The notes: a model not told the origin generated them from the letters alone. Positions 1-8,643 are shown, numbered from the stretch's first letter. The stretch is DNA of 64,000 bases from Bradyrhizobium roseum (GCF_030413175.1 NZ_CP129212.1:5494450-5558449), one strand, 5' to 3'. Made by a program: numbers and translations.

Positions 1-184
1 GGATCACCACCGCGACCATCGGCGGATGATCGTAGTAGCCGCCGGCCAGATGCTTCGACCACGTCCAGTAATAGGCTTCGTCGAAGGTGATCGGCGTAAA
101 AGCCGCTGCCACCAGCCGCAGCGCGACCAGTGCGAGTATCGTTAGGGCAGTGGTGTGGACGAGCCGCGCCTCGTTTGGGTTCAT
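1..184 (-). CDS. Glycosyltransferase family 39 (ArnT/PMT-like), N-terminal part
   Basis: Only the first 61 codons lie in the window; the gene continues past the left edge. Translating the minus strand from ATG at 184 gives MNPNEARLVHTTALTILALV, a hydrophobic first membrane segment. It is followed by a periplasmic motif with the residues FDEAYYWTWS and YYDHPPM. The acidic DE pair followed by Y..W...L..GYYDHPP is typical of GT39-like integral membrane glycosyltransferases (ArnT, dolichol-P-mannose-type mannosyltransferases), which transfer a sugar from a polyprenyl phosphate carrier on the periplasmic face. The acceptor cannot be told from this fragment. The start is supported by the signature directly following the first TM helix; the RBS (cgggaa) is weak. 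Confidence 0.8.
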   Translation of the reverse strand, partial: MNPNEARLVHTTALTILALVALRLVAAAFTPITFDEAYYWTWSKHLAGGYYDHPPMVAVVI

Positions 185-645
185 TTCCCGGTCATCGCTT
201 GCGCCAGACGCGCAGCCCAGATATCGCGTAGTTCCAGACCTCGCCGCCATAAACTCCGGCCGCTCGCAGTCATGAAACATTGTTGCGTTCGTTGAACGGC
301 GGGCCGGATTTCGGAGCTTGGCCGAAAGGTCACACTCATAAGAGCCAGCGTATATCGGCGGCCCGCTGGAAAGCCAAGGTGCCTTCAAGGACAGTAATGG
401 GTCGGACGAAATGAGGTTGCGCGCCCATTCTAAATGTGAATCGCTCCCCCAACCCGCTTTGAACCACTTGAATTGCCAGCGATCCCGCCCCCTCCGCATG
501 GCCCGCCCGCGGCCACCGCTGCAAGCCGGGTCATGCGGTGACAGCGCGCGGATGCCGTCTCCAAAAGCGTTTTGAGCTGCGCGGGGCCGCGTGTTAACGA
601 AGCTGGACCTCTCCCGCCGGTGCGGAAGAGGAGCTGCTGAAACAG
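185..645. other. Intergenic region, no gene recognised
   Basis: This 461-base stretch separates the divergently read GT39 gene and the flavin reductase-like gene. Open frames in it are short, or are antisense extensions of the next gene, and none has a recognisable protein motif. I see no tRNA and no clear terminator. It should contain the promoters of both flanking genes, but I cannot assign -35/-10 boxes with confidence. Confidence 0.5.
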
Positions 646-1278
646 GTGCTCGTCCCGATGCAATACGCCCCCAGCGACCTCAACCCACGCGAGCGCTACA
701 AGGTGCTCACCTCCTTCGTGCTGCCGCGGCCGATCGCGTGGGTGACGACGATCGGCCCGACCGGCGTGGTCAACGCCGCGCCGTTCAGTTTTTTCAACGT
801 GTTCTGCGAGGACCCGCCGCTGTGCATGTTCGCGGCGAACCTGCGCCCCGACGGCCGCGTCAAGGACACCGTAATCAACATCCGCCGGACCGGCGAGTTC
901 GTGGTCAACATGACCGACGAGCCGCTGGCGCAGGCGATGCACGAGAGCAGCGGCGATTTTCCGCCTGACATCGGCGAGCCGGATTATCTGAAGCTGAAGG
1001 TCGCACCATCGACGAAGATCGGCGCACCGCGGCTGGCGGATGCGCCATTCTCGATGGAGTGCAAGACCTGGAAGGAAATCGACGTCAACGGCGACCGGCT
1101 GCTGGTGATGGGCGAAGGCATCCACTTCCACATCCGCGACGATCTGTGGGACCACGCCACGATGCGCGTGCACATGGACCGCTATCACCCGATCGGCCGC
1201 ATGTTCGCAGATCGCTATTGCCGCACCGATGACCGCGTGGTGTTTCCGCCGGCCGAAGGAGTGAAGACAACCGCCTGA
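646..1278 (+). CDS. Flavin reductase family protein (FMN-binding split barrel, DIM6/NTAB type)
   Basis: The protein has about 206-210 residues. Residues near the N-terminus (R-x-R-Y-K...LPRPIAWVTT...G..NAAPFSFFNVFCEDPPL) are the FMN-binding signature of the DIM6/NTAB flavin reductase-like fold. Members bind FMN and reduce flavin for partner monooxygenases or act as small NAD(P)H:FMN reductases; the partner here is unknown. Two starts are possible: GTG at 646 (12 bases after an AAGAGGAG box) and ATG at 658, which starts MQYAPSDL and matches the family's usual beginning. The gene reads into the next ORF 27 bases downstream, which has its own good RBS, so the two may be cotranscribed. Confidence 0.85.
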   Translation: MLVPMQYAPSDLNPRERYKVLTSFVLPRPIAWVTTIGPTGVVNAAPFSFFNVFCEDPPLCMFAANLRPDGRVKDTVINIRRTGEFVVNMTDEPLAQAMHESSGDFPPDIGEPDYLKLKVAPSTKIGAPRLADAPFSMECKTWKEIDVNGDRLLVMGEGIHFHIRDDLWDHATMRVHMDRYHPIGRMFADRYCRTDDRVVFPPAEGVKTTA

Positions 1279-1305
1279 ACCGACGCCGGCAGGAAGGAGA
1301 AGCAG

Positions 1306-2028
1306 ATGGCCGAAAACTTCCGCGACAACGACGCCCGCGAACGATTTGAACTCGACGTCGAAGGCCACACTGCCTTCGTCACCTACCGGAAATCGCCTGA
1401 TACGGTCACGCTGATCCATACCGAGGTGCCGCCGGAGCTGGGCGGCAAGGGCGTCGGCTCAAAACTGGCGCGCGCAACACTCAATGCGGTCCGGGCGCAA
1501 GGGCGCAAGCTGACGGTCGAGTGCGATTTCATTCGCAGCTTTATAGGCAAGCACACCGAGTACAACGATCTGCTGGCACCTGGCCAATTGGAGGCGAAGA
1601 GCGCGGCGGCCTACAAGGCGGGCTGCTTCTGCGGCGCGGTCGAAGTGGAAGCGTCGGGTGCGCCAGTGTTCGCCGGTTACTGCCATTGCAGGGATTGCCA
1701 GGCCTGGTCGGCGGCGCCGGTCAATGCCTTCAGCCTGTGGAAGTCAGGCGACGTGCGCGTCACCAAGGGCGCGTCCGACATCGGCACCTACAACAAGACC
1801 GAAAACTCCTACCGGAAATTCTGCAAGGTCTGCGGCGGCCATGTCATGACCGAGCATCCGCGCATGCGGCTGATCGACGTCTACGCCAACCTGCTGCGGG
1901 GATACACGCACCAGCCCACCCTGCATGTGAACTACGCCAGCAAGACGCTGTCCGTCAGGGACGGCCTGCCGAAATACGCCGACTTTCCTGCCGATCTCGG
2001 CGGCTCCGGAGAGAAGCTGCCGGATTGA
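1306..2028 (+). CDS. GNAT (YjdJ-like) N-acetyltransferase fused to a GFA-type zinc domain
   Basis: The 240-residue protein has two domains. Residues about 10-93 form a small GNAT fold of the COG2388/YjdJ type: VTYRKSP, then HTEVPPELGGKGVGSKL as the acetyl-CoA loop, and VECDFIRSFIGKH. Residues about 103-225 form a GFA (glutathione-dependent formaldehyde-activating enzyme-like) domain with the Cys pattern CFC, CHCRDC and CKVC, which binds two zinc ions in known members. The first half resembles free-standing YjdJ proteins that match the same length. The fusion suggests a thiol adduct being both sensed and acetylated, but the substrate is unknown. The RBS AGGAAGGAG lies just upstream of ATG 1306. 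The sequence is continuous, with no stop between the domains. Confidence 0.85.
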   Translation: MAENFRDNDARERFELDVEGHTAFVTYRKSPDTVTLIHTEVPPELGGKGVGSKLARATLNAVRAQGRKLTVECDFIRSFIGKHTEYNDLLAPGQLEAKSAAAYKAGCFCGAVEVEASGAPVFAGYCHCRDCQAWSAAPVNAFSLWKSGDVRVTKGASDIGTYNKTENSYRKFCKVCGGHVMTEHPRMRLIDVYANLLRGYTHQPTLHVNYASKTLSVRDGLPKYADFPADLGGSGEKLPD

Positions 2029-2032
2029 GAAC

Positions 2033-2785
2033 TTACGCCGGCCGGTGCGCCCGCAGGAACGAGCGGATCTGGCGCACCGCGAGCGGAACGCGCTCCTTCG
2101 GCTCCTTCCACGGAAACAGGCTCACTTCCGCGTTCGGCGCCAGCATCGCGCTCTCCATCGCGACCGCGTAGGGATGCGCCGGGATGTCGTCGGGCAGGAT
2201 CAGCACCGGCGTCTGGCACTGGCGAACGAAATCGCGTGTCACCGTAAAGACGAAGTCGGGATCGGTGCGATACATGGCCGTCAGGAACTTTTCCGCCTGT
2301 TCCATCGTAAGGTCGGGCCGTTTCTCGATGAGCTGCGGCGCCCAGCCCTTGATGTTGTTCTGGTAGAACAGATCGCGCATCTCGGGCCGCGAGCCCGACG
2401 GCATCGCCAGCACGCCCGCCACGACACGGTCCGGCGCGCGCTTGATCAGATTCCAGATCAGGGGACCGCCGATGCAAAACCCCAGCACCATGAACTTTAC
2501 GAAGCCGAGATGGTCCATCAGCGCAAGCTGATCGTCGGTATGGGAATCCCAGGGCCGGTCGATTTCGAGCGGGCCTGTCGACTGGCCGGGCGGCGCATTG
2601 CGAAGGTCGTAAGCGACGCAGCGATATTCGTTGCCGAATTCCTTGTAAGCATGGAACGGCGGATAGTCGCCGGTGATGCCCGAAATGTTCGAGTTCAATC
2701 CGCCGCCTGCGATCAGCAACAGCGGGAAGCCGTCGCCCGCCTCCTCGTAGTGGATGCGAACGGCGCCCTTTTCGAAAAAGCCCAT
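2033..2785 (-). CDS. Alpha/beta hydrolase with Cys in the nucleophile elbow
   Basis: The protein has 250 residues starting at ATG 2785, preceded by a purine-rich GGCGGGGGAAG box; a longer frame upstream has a low-complexity Arg-rich extension that I reject. It follows the alpha/beta hydrolase fold: LLLIAGGG oxyanion strand, VAYDLRN, and the nucleophile elbow LGFCIGG with Cys about 104, as in dienelactone hydrolases rather than Ser lipases. The end of the protein lacks the usual GH near the last helix (it reads LFPWKEPKERVPLAV), so the catalytic His is not evident. The substrate is unknown. It converges with the GNAT-GFA gene, four bases apart. Confidence 0.75.
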   Translation of the reverse strand: MGFFEKGAVRIHYEEAGDGFPLLLIAGGGLNSNISGITGDYPPFHAYKEFGNEYRCVAYDLRNAPPGQSTGPLEIDRPWDSHTDDQLALMDHLGFVKFMVLGFCIGGPLIWNLIKRAPDRVVAGVLAMPSGSRPEMRDLFYQNNIKGWAPQLIEKRPDLTMEQAEKFLTAMYRTDPDFVFTVTRDFVRQCQTPVLILPDDIPAHPYAVAMESAMLAPNAEVSLFPWKEPKERVPLAVRQIRSFLRAHRPA

Positions 2786-2804
2786 GGCGCTTCCCCCGCC
2801 TGAG

Positions 2805-3698
2805 TTACGTTTGCGCCGGCGCGCCGATCTTGTCCTGCGTCTTCGTATCGAAATCGCCGGCGTCATGCCGCTCGTGCAGCTGGCTCGCCGGATCGCCCGA
2901 GATGCGGTTGACCATGCGCCCGCGCTTCACCGCCGGACGCTTTGCGATCGCATCGGTCCAGCGTTGAACGTTCTTGTAGTCCTGCACCGACAGAAACTCG
3001 CCGGCGCCATAGATCAGTCCCTTGGCCAGTGCGCCGTACCACGGCCAGGTCGCCATGTCGGCGATGGTGTATTCGCTGCCCGCCAGAAACTCATTGTCGG
3101 CAAGCCGCCGGTCGAGAACGTCGAGCTGGCGCTTCACCTCCATGGCGTAGCGGTCGATCGCGTATTCGATCTTGGTCGGCGCGTAGGCGTAGAAATGGCC
3201 GAAGCCACCGCCGAGGAACGGCGCGCTGCCCATCTGCCAGAACAGCCACGACAGGCATTCGGCCCGCGCCTGCCCGCCCGCCGGCAGGAAGGCGCCGAAC
3301 TTTTCGGCCAGATGCACCAGGATTGCGCCCGACTCGAACAGGCGGATCGGCGTCGGTCCGCTACGATCCATCAGCGCCGGTATTTTCGAATTCGGATTGA
3401 CGGCGACAAAGCCGCTGCCGAACTGGTTGCCGTCGATCTTGATCAGCCAGGCGTCGTATTCCGCGCCGCTGTGGCCGGCCGCCAAAAGCTCCTCGAACAT
3501 CACCGTGACCTTGACGCCGTTTGGCGTCGCCAACGAATAGAGCTGAAACGGATGCTTGCCGACCGGCAGCTCGGCCTCATGCGTGGCCCCCGCAATCGGC
3601 CGGTTGATGCTGGCGAAGCGGCCGCCGCTCGCCTTGTTCCAGGTCCAGACTCTTGGCGGGACATATTCGGCGGGATCGGTGACGGGGGCATCGGTCAT
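2805..3698 (-). CDS. Glutathione S-transferase, YghU/GSH-dependent disulfide oxidoreductase type
   Basis: The protein has 297 residues starting at ATG 3698 (MTDAPVTDPAEYVPP). The N-terminal extension YVPPRVWTWNKASGG..FASINRPIAGATHE is characteristic of the YghU/YfcG nu-class GSTs. A thioredoxin-fold domain with PNGVKVTVMFEE, NSKIPALMD and RLFESGAILVHLAE (the GSH-binding E-S pair) follows, then an all-helical C-terminal domain with ADMATWPW. Family members bind two glutathione molecules and reduce disulfides or organic peroxides in the cytoplasm. The hydrolase gene lies 19 bases downstream, so the two may be one transcription unit. The function is inferred from the family. Confidence 0.88.
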   Translation of the reverse strand: MTDAPVTDPAEYVPPRVWTWNKASGGRFASINRPIAGATHEAELPVGKHPFQLYSLATPNGVKVTVMFEELLAAGHSGAEYDAWLIKIDGNQFGSGFVAVNPNSKIPALMDRSGPTPIRLFESGAILVHLAEKFGAFLPAGGQARAECLSWLFWQMGSAPFLGGGFGHFYAYAPTKIEYAIDRYAMEVKRQLDVLDRRLADNEFLAGSEYTIADMATWPWYGALAKGLIYGAGEFLSVQDYKNVQRWTDAIAKRPAVKRGRMVNRISGDPASQLHERHDAGDFDTKTQDKIGAPAQT

Positions 3699-3891
3699 TG
3701 GTTGGGCTCCAGGCTTCTTTCGGCAATGCTTTTTTGACCGTCTCGCACGGCGAACGGCTGGGCTTCTTATATCGGCCATGCCGGTTATCGCTACAAGGGC
3801 ATCATGCGCGGGTAACTCGGAGCAATGCATTTGTGGCTGGCGCAGCCGCAATAATCCATATTTGGACTGGTCACCCCATGAGAGCTTCCAG

Positions 3892-5043
3892 ATGCTGCCG
3901 TCCCAACGCGCCTCGTTCGATGTCCCCCGCGATATCTGCTATCTCAATGCCGCTTCCTACAGTCCCCTGCCGATCCGGACCCTGGAGGCCGGCCGCGCCG
4001 CCGTCGGCCGCAAGGGCCGCCCCTGGACGCTCGAACCCGGCTTTCAAAGTGCACAGCACGAGCGTGCAAGGACGGCCGCCGCCCGGCTGATACAGGCCGA
4101 TCCTTCCGATATCGCGCTGATCCCCTCGATCAGCTATGGCGTGGCCACGGCCGCCAAGCTTTTTGCCCCCGGCCGCGGCACGCGCGTCCTCGTTCTGGAA
4201 AACGACCACTCCTCCCCCGTGCTGGAATGGCACGCGCGGGCCGGGGCGCAGGGGTTTATCGTCGAGACCGTGCGCCAGCCCGATGACGGCGACTGGACGT
4301 CGGCGGTGCTCGAAAGCATCGAACGGTCAGGCGCGCCGCCGGTCGGCCTCGCCTCGATCTCGTCGGTGCACTGGTCGGACGGCGGGCTGATCGATATCGC
4401 AAAACTCGGCGCGGCGCTCCGGCGGCGGGGCGCGGCCTTCCTGATCGATGCCACGCAAAGCGCCGGCGTGCTGGCGCTGGATGTACGGCATCTCGACCCG
4501 GACTTCGTGATCTTCCCGACCTACAAGTGGCTGGTCGGCCCCTATGGCCGCGCCTTCCTCTATGTCGCCAGGCGGCACCAGAACGGCGTCCCGCTGGAAC
4601 AGACCGCCGGCGGCCGCCGCAACGTCCGCGCCGAGAACGCGCTCTATTTCACCGACCTCGATTATGTTGGCGATGCGCACCGCTTCGACATGGGCGAGCG
4701 CGATCATTTCATTTCGCTGGAGATGGCCTCCATCGGCATGGAGCTGATGGCCGACTGGGGCGCGGAGGAAATTGCACAACGTCTCGCGATGCTGACCGAG
4801 CGGATCGCAGCAGGCGTGCGCGAGATCGGCATCCGCGTTCCCGACGCACCGCTGCGGGCGCCGCATGTATTGAGCCTTGCCTTCGAAGCCGGCATGCCTT
4901 CAGGCCTTGTCGAGGGCCTGGCGAGCGAAGGCGTCTACGTCGCGCTGCGTCTCGGACGCATGCGCGTGTCGCCGCACGTGTATAATGACGAGACAGACGC
5001 TGACCGGTTTATCGAGGTTTTGACGCGCCGGCTGCGGGGCTGA
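3892..5043 (+). CDS. Class V aminotransferase (PLP-dependent)
   Basis: The protein has 383 residues from ATG 3892 (MLPSQRASFDVPRDICYLNA). Features of fold-type I class V enzymes are present: YLNAASYSPLP near the start, HSSPVLEWH after LVLENDH, DATQSAGVLALDV as the PLP-phosphate and Asp region, and FPTYKWLVGP with the Schiff-base Lys. Class V includes isopenicillin-N epimerase-like, kynureninase-like and cysteine desulfurase-like enzymes; no residue fixes a substrate. It is divergent from the GST gene, and a longer upstream frame overlapping that gene is a shadow. The RBS is poor (gagcttcc), so the start is moderately sure. Confidence 0.8.
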   Translation: MLPSQRASFDVPRDICYLNAASYSPLPIRTLEAGRAAVGRKGRPWTLEPGFQSAQHERARTAAARLIQADPSDIALIPSISYGVATAAKLFAPGRGTRVLVLENDHSSPVLEWHARAGAQGFIVETVRQPDDGDWTSAVLESIERSGAPPVGLASISSVHWSDGGLIDIAKLGAALRRRGAAFLIDATQSAGVLALDVRHLDPDFVIFPTYKWLVGPYGRAFLYVARRHQNGVPLEQTAGGRRNVRAENALYFTDLDYVGDAHRFDMGERDHFISLEMASIGMELMADWGAEEIAQRLAMLTERIAAGVREIGIRVPDAPLRAPHVLSLAFEAGMPSGLVEGLASEGVYVALRLGRMRVSPHVYNDETDADRFIEVLTRRLRG

Positions 5044-5215
5044 CTTGTCGGGTGGCACAGGCACACTTGCGCCGGGCCCACTTTCCAGCGTGAAAGCCGC
5101 GATGCATATTTTGCGAGGTGGAATGCGCGCCTCAGGGCGAGACTGGAGACGCTTGGCATCCACGGCTGCGATGGGCTAGCGTTTCATCGAAATACCGCCG
5201 CCGGGAGGACACGCC

Positions 5216-6349
5216 ATGAAATCGCCGATCTGCGACATGCTGGGTATCGAGTTTCCGCTGCTGGCCTTCAGCCATTGCCGCGACGTGGTGGCTGCCGTCA
5301 GTCGCGCCGGCGGGTTTGGCGTGCTGGGCGCCACCGCGCACTCGCCCGAGACGATCGAGCTGGAGTTGAAATGGATCGACGATCACGTTGGCGGCAAGCC
5401 GTACGGGCTCGACGTGCTGATCCCGGAAAACATTTCGACGGCCGGCGAAAAAGACGTCACCTGGAAAAGCCTGGAGGCGCGGATTTCGCCGCAGCACCGC
5501 GACTTCACCCGCAACCTCTTGAAGAAATACGGCATCGAGCTGACCACGACCAATGTCGCCGACAATCAGCCGCAACCGTTCGACGCGCAGCGTGCGCTCG
5601 ACGTGCTCGACGTCTCGTTCCGCCACCCGATCAAGCTGATCGCGAACGCGCTCGGCGTGCCGCCGAAGGCGATGATCGACAAGGGCCGCAAGCACGGCGT
5701 GCCGGTCGCCGCCCTCGTCGGCTCCAAGGAGCACGCGCTGCGGCAGGTTGCGGCCGGCGTCGATATCCTGGTCGCGCAGGGCACCGAGGCGGGCGGCCAT
5801 TGCGGCGAGGTCTCGACCATGGTGCTGGTGCCCGAGGTGATCAAGGCGATCAGGCCGATCCGCGATGTGCCGGTGCTGGCGGCGGGCGGCATCATGACCG
5901 GACGCCAGATGGCGGCCTGCATGGCGATGGGCGCGGCCGGCGCCTGGACCGGCTCGGTGTGGCTGGCGACGGTGGAGTCCGAGACCACGGAGATCTTCCG
6001 CGAGAAAATGATCGCGGCGTCCTCACGCGACGCCATCCGCTCCAAGGGCCGCACCGGCAAGCCGGCGCGGCAGTTGCGCTCGGTGTGGACCGACGCGTGG
6101 GACCGCGGACCGGATAGTCCCGGCGCGCTGCCGATGCCGCTGCAGAGCATCATCAGCCGCGACGCCTTCAACTCGATCGACCGCGCCGCCGCCGCCGGGA
6201 ATACCCAGGCGCGCGATCTCGTGACGTATTTTGTCGGCCAGGGCGTCGGCCTGGTCGACAGCGTGAAATCGGCCGGTGCGGTGGTGCAGGAATTCAAGGA
6301 AGACTTTGCTGACGCCGTGGAGCATATGAATGCACTGATGGAGGAGTAA
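5216..6349 (+). CDS. Nitronate monooxygenase (2-nitropropane dioxygenase family)
   Basis: The protein has 377 residues with a good RBS (GGGAGGACACGCC) before ATG 5216. It is an FMN TIM barrel. The N-terminus has the family CDMLGIEFPLL, then AVSRAGGFGVLG; QGTEAGGHCGE is the FMN/substrate loop with the His, and VLAAGGIMTGRQMA is the FMN-phosphate loop. The family oxidises alkyl nitronates such as propionate-3-nitronate with oxygen, although many homologues are uncharacterised flavoproteins. It could protect against plant nitrotoxins, which is inference. The thiolase-like gene lies downstream, separated by a palindromic repeat. Confidence 0.85.
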   Translation: MKSPICDMLGIEFPLLAFSHCRDVVAAVSRAGGFGVLGATAHSPETIELELKWIDDHVGGKPYGLDVLIPENISTAGEKDVTWKSLEARISPQHRDFTRNLLKKYGIELTTTNVADNQPQPFDAQRALDVLDVSFRHPIKLIANALGVPPKAMIDKGRKHGVPVAALVGSKEHALRQVAAGVDILVAQGTEAGGHCGEVSTMVLVPEVIKAIRPIRDVPVLAAGGIMTGRQMAACMAMGAAGAWTGSVWLATVESETTEIFREKMIAASSRDAIRSKGRTGKPARQLRSVWTDAWDRGPDSPGALPMPLQSIISRDAFNSIDRAAAAGNTQARDLVTYFVGQGVGLVDSVKSAGAVVQEFKEDFADAVEHMNALMEE

Positions 6350-6360
6350 ACGTCTCTCCA

Positions 6361-6443
6361 CGTCATTGCGAGCGAAGCAAAGCAATCCATACTTTCTTTG
6401 CGGAACCATGGATTGCTTCGTCGCTACGCTCCTCGCAATGACG
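6361..6443. repeat. Palindromic repeat, family A (attgcgag...ctcgcaatga)
   Basis: This is an 83-base imperfect inverted repeat between two genes on the plus strand. The left arm begins CGTCATTGCGAGCGAAGC and the right arm ends CTCGCAATGACG, with a core that includes GCAATCCA and its complement GGATTGC. A second copy lies at 49567-49654, between paaB and paaC. It resembles the widespread REP-like palindromes of Bradyrhizobium. It can fold into a long hairpin in RNA and may stabilise or terminate the upstream message. Confidence 0.85.
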
Positions 6444-6485
6444 GAACAATGAATCGTGAATCCCTGGAAAGCAAAGCAAGAAAAA

Positions 6486-8003
6486 ATGCCGAATAACAAC
6501 TCCCTCCCCGAAGACCGCATTCCCGTCATCGTCGGCGTCGGCGAAATCGCCGACCGGCCCAAGGACATCGCCGCCGGCCTCGAGCCGATGGCGATGCTCG
6601 AGGAAGCCGTGCGCCGCGCGGAAGCGGACAGCGGGGCAAAACTGCTCGGCGAGCTCGGCTCGCTCGACGTCGTCAATTTCCTGAGCTGGCGCTATCGCGA
6701 TCCCGAGAAGCAGCTGGCGGCCCGGCTCGGCGCCGATCCGGCGCATTGCTATTACGGCCCGGTCGGCGGCGAGAGCCCGATCCGCTACATCCACGAAGCC
6801 GCCAAGCGCATCGCGCGCGGCGAATGCAGTGTGGCCGTGGTCTGCGGCGCGGAGGCGCAATCCACCGCCACCAAGGCCGAACGCGGCGGCATCACCCTGC
6901 CATGGACGCCGTTTGCCCATGACGTCGAGGAGCCGAAGCGCGGCGCGGCATTCCAGAAGCCGATGGCGGTGAAGCTCGGCGTGTTCCGCCCGATCACAGT
7001 CTATCCGCTGTATGAAACGGCGACGTCAGCGCATTGGGGGCAGACCCCGCGCGAGGCGCTCGCCGAATCCGGCGCGCTGTGGTCGACCTATGCCCGCGTC
7101 GCATCCGAGAATGAAAATTCATGGATGAAGAAGCGGTTGACGCCTGAGGAAATCACAACGCCCACGGCTGAGAACCGCCTGATCGCGTGGCCCTACACCA
7201 AATGGATGGTGGCCAACCCGACCGTGAACATGGGCGGCGCGGTGCTGCTGACCTCGCTGGCCAAGGCGCGCGCGGCCGGTATCCCCGAAGATCGCCTGAT
7301 CTATCCGACCGGCGGCGCCTCGGCGGAAGAGCCCCGCGACTATCTCGTCCGCGACCAGTTCTACGAAAGCCACCCGCAGAATGCCGTGCTGAAGGCGGTC
7401 ATGGACCTCGTCGGGGGCGACGGCAAGAAATTCGACGCCATCGAATTGTACAGCTGCTTCCCCTGCGTACCGAAGATGGCGCGGCGGACGCTCGGCCTCG
7501 GGCCCGACGTGCAGCCGACGGTCACCGGCGGCCTCACTTTCTTCGGCGCCCCGCTCAACACCTACATGACGCACGCGGCGATCGCGATGGTGCGCAAGCT
7601 GCGGCAGGGCGGCAAGCTCGGCCTGCTCTACGGCCAGGGCGGCTTTGTGACCAAGCATCACGGCCTGGTTCTGTCGCGCGAGGCGCCAAGGGAGGCCCTC
7701 GCGCAGCAGACCAGCGTGCAGGCCGAAGCCGACCGGAACAAGCGGGCCGTGCCGGACTTCGTCACCGAGGCCAACGGCAAGGGCAAAATCGAAGCCTTCA
7801 CCGTGATCTACAAGGGCAAGGGCGAGGTCGAGCACGGCGTGGTGATGATGCGCACGGAAGCCGGTGCCCGGGCGCTGGCGCGGGTTCCAGCCAACGACGA
7901 GACGACCTTCAGGCATTTACTCAACCTGGACCGTACGCCGGTGGGAACGCTCGGCACGATCGTTACGGCGGAAGACGGCGTGTTGGAGTGGCGGGCAGGC
8001 TAG
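6486..8003 (+). CDS. Acetyl-CoA acyltransferase-like thiolase (SCP2-type)
   Basis: The protein has 505 residues from ATG 6486 (MPNNNSLPEDRIPVIVGVGE), with a GGAAAGC box about 8 bases ahead; an earlier GTG at 6456 would add ten odd residues. The N-terminus has the thiolase-like start IPVIVGVGE and YYGPVGGESPIRYIHEAAKRI. The C-terminal half has ELYSCFPCVP, GGLTFFGAPLNTYMTHAAI and GLLYGQGG, typical of the SCP2/thiolase-like superfamily rather than degradative FadA. Members condense or cleave acyl-CoA; the substrate is unknown. It follows the nitronate monooxygenase in the same direction, and no partner such as a DUF35 acyl-CoA protein is next to it. Confidence 0.78.
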   Translation: MPNNNSLPEDRIPVIVGVGEIADRPKDIAAGLEPMAMLEEAVRRAEADSGAKLLGELGSLDVVNFLSWRYRDPEKQLAARLGADPAHCYYGPVGGESPIRYIHEAAKRIARGECSVAVVCGAEAQSTATKAERGGITLPWTPFAHDVEEPKRGAAFQKPMAVKLGVFRPITVYPLYETATSAHWGQTPREALAESGALWSTYARVASENENSWMKKRLTPEEITTPTAENRLIAWPYTKWMVANPTVNMGGAVLLTSLAKARAAGIPEDRLIYPTGGASAEEPRDYLVRDQFYESHPQNAVLKAVMDLVGGDGKKFDAIELYSCFPCVPKMARRTLGLGPDVQPTVTGGLTFFGAPLNTYMTHAAIAMVRKLRQGGKLGLLYGQGGFVTKHHGLVLSREAPREALAQQTSVQAEADRNKRAVPDFVTEANGKGKIEAFTVIYKGKGEVEHGVVMMRTEAGARALARVPANDETTFRHLLNLDRTPVGTLGTIVTAEDGVLEWRAG

Positions 8004-8126
8004 CCTCGGCAACGACGCAAGGCTTGACGGGTGCGGTGACAGCGGCGAACCTCGTTCGCATTGTCGACGCGATCCGCGCCGACGGCTCCGGCCGTCGGCA
8101 CCCCGTTCATTGAAAGCCAGTCAATT

Positions 8127-8643
8127 TTGCCGACCTTCATTCGCGACCTGACCAGCGCCGCCTTGCTGTCAGCCACGCTTTCCATCGCCGCCCTGCCGGG
8201 TCTGGTGCGCGCGCAATCAGGGAACGCCGGCGGGCAGCATCGGCAATGACGAAAAGTCGCTGTCCGGTTCGCGCGCGGCGCCCCGCGCGACCGAGTCCCC
8301 GAAGCCGGCGAGACCTAACCGAGCCGAAACGGAAGCGCCAAGCCGTGCGTCGCGAAAAGGCGGCGGTGGTGCCAGCAGCGGCGGCAATATCGACGGCGCA
8401 TGGGTTTTGACCAGCGTCGGCACACCCTGCGGCAGTTCCACCGATACGGTCGTTATCTCCAGTGGTAAAATGGTCGGACAATACGGCACCGCTCAAGTGA
8501 GTCCGAATGGCGGCGTCTCCGGCGTGGGGTCCGCGGGAAGCCTGAGCTGGACCATGTCCGGCCGCTTTTCCGGCCGCAGCGGATCCGGAACGTTCCGGCG
8601 ATCCGATGGCTGTGCCGGAAGCTGGACCGGAACCAAGCAATAA
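8127..8643 (+). pseudogene. Secreted small hypothetical protein, apparently frameshifted
   Basis: One frame beginning at TTG 8127 gives a clear signal peptide (LPTFIRDLTSAALLSATLSI, then AALPGLVRAQ) and stops at about 8247. From about 8233 a second frame continues without interruption: SIGNDEKSLSGS, a Pro/Arg/Ser-rich linker, a Gly-rich stretch and a C-terminal beta-rich domain with WVLTSVGTPC, SGKMVGQYG and SDGCAGSWTGTKQ, ending at 8643. Removing one G from the GGG in GCCGGCGGGCAGC at about 8231 would join the two frames. It is therefore a one-base frameshift, a sequencing error or a programmed slip. The product would be a periplasmic or secreted protein of unknown function with a two-Cys C-terminal domain. 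Confidence 0.6.

Noticed and set aside
430..1419. Minus-strand frame of 329 codons over the flavin reductase
   Set aside because: Composition is that of a shadow and the overlapping plus-strand gene has clear flavin reductase motifs.
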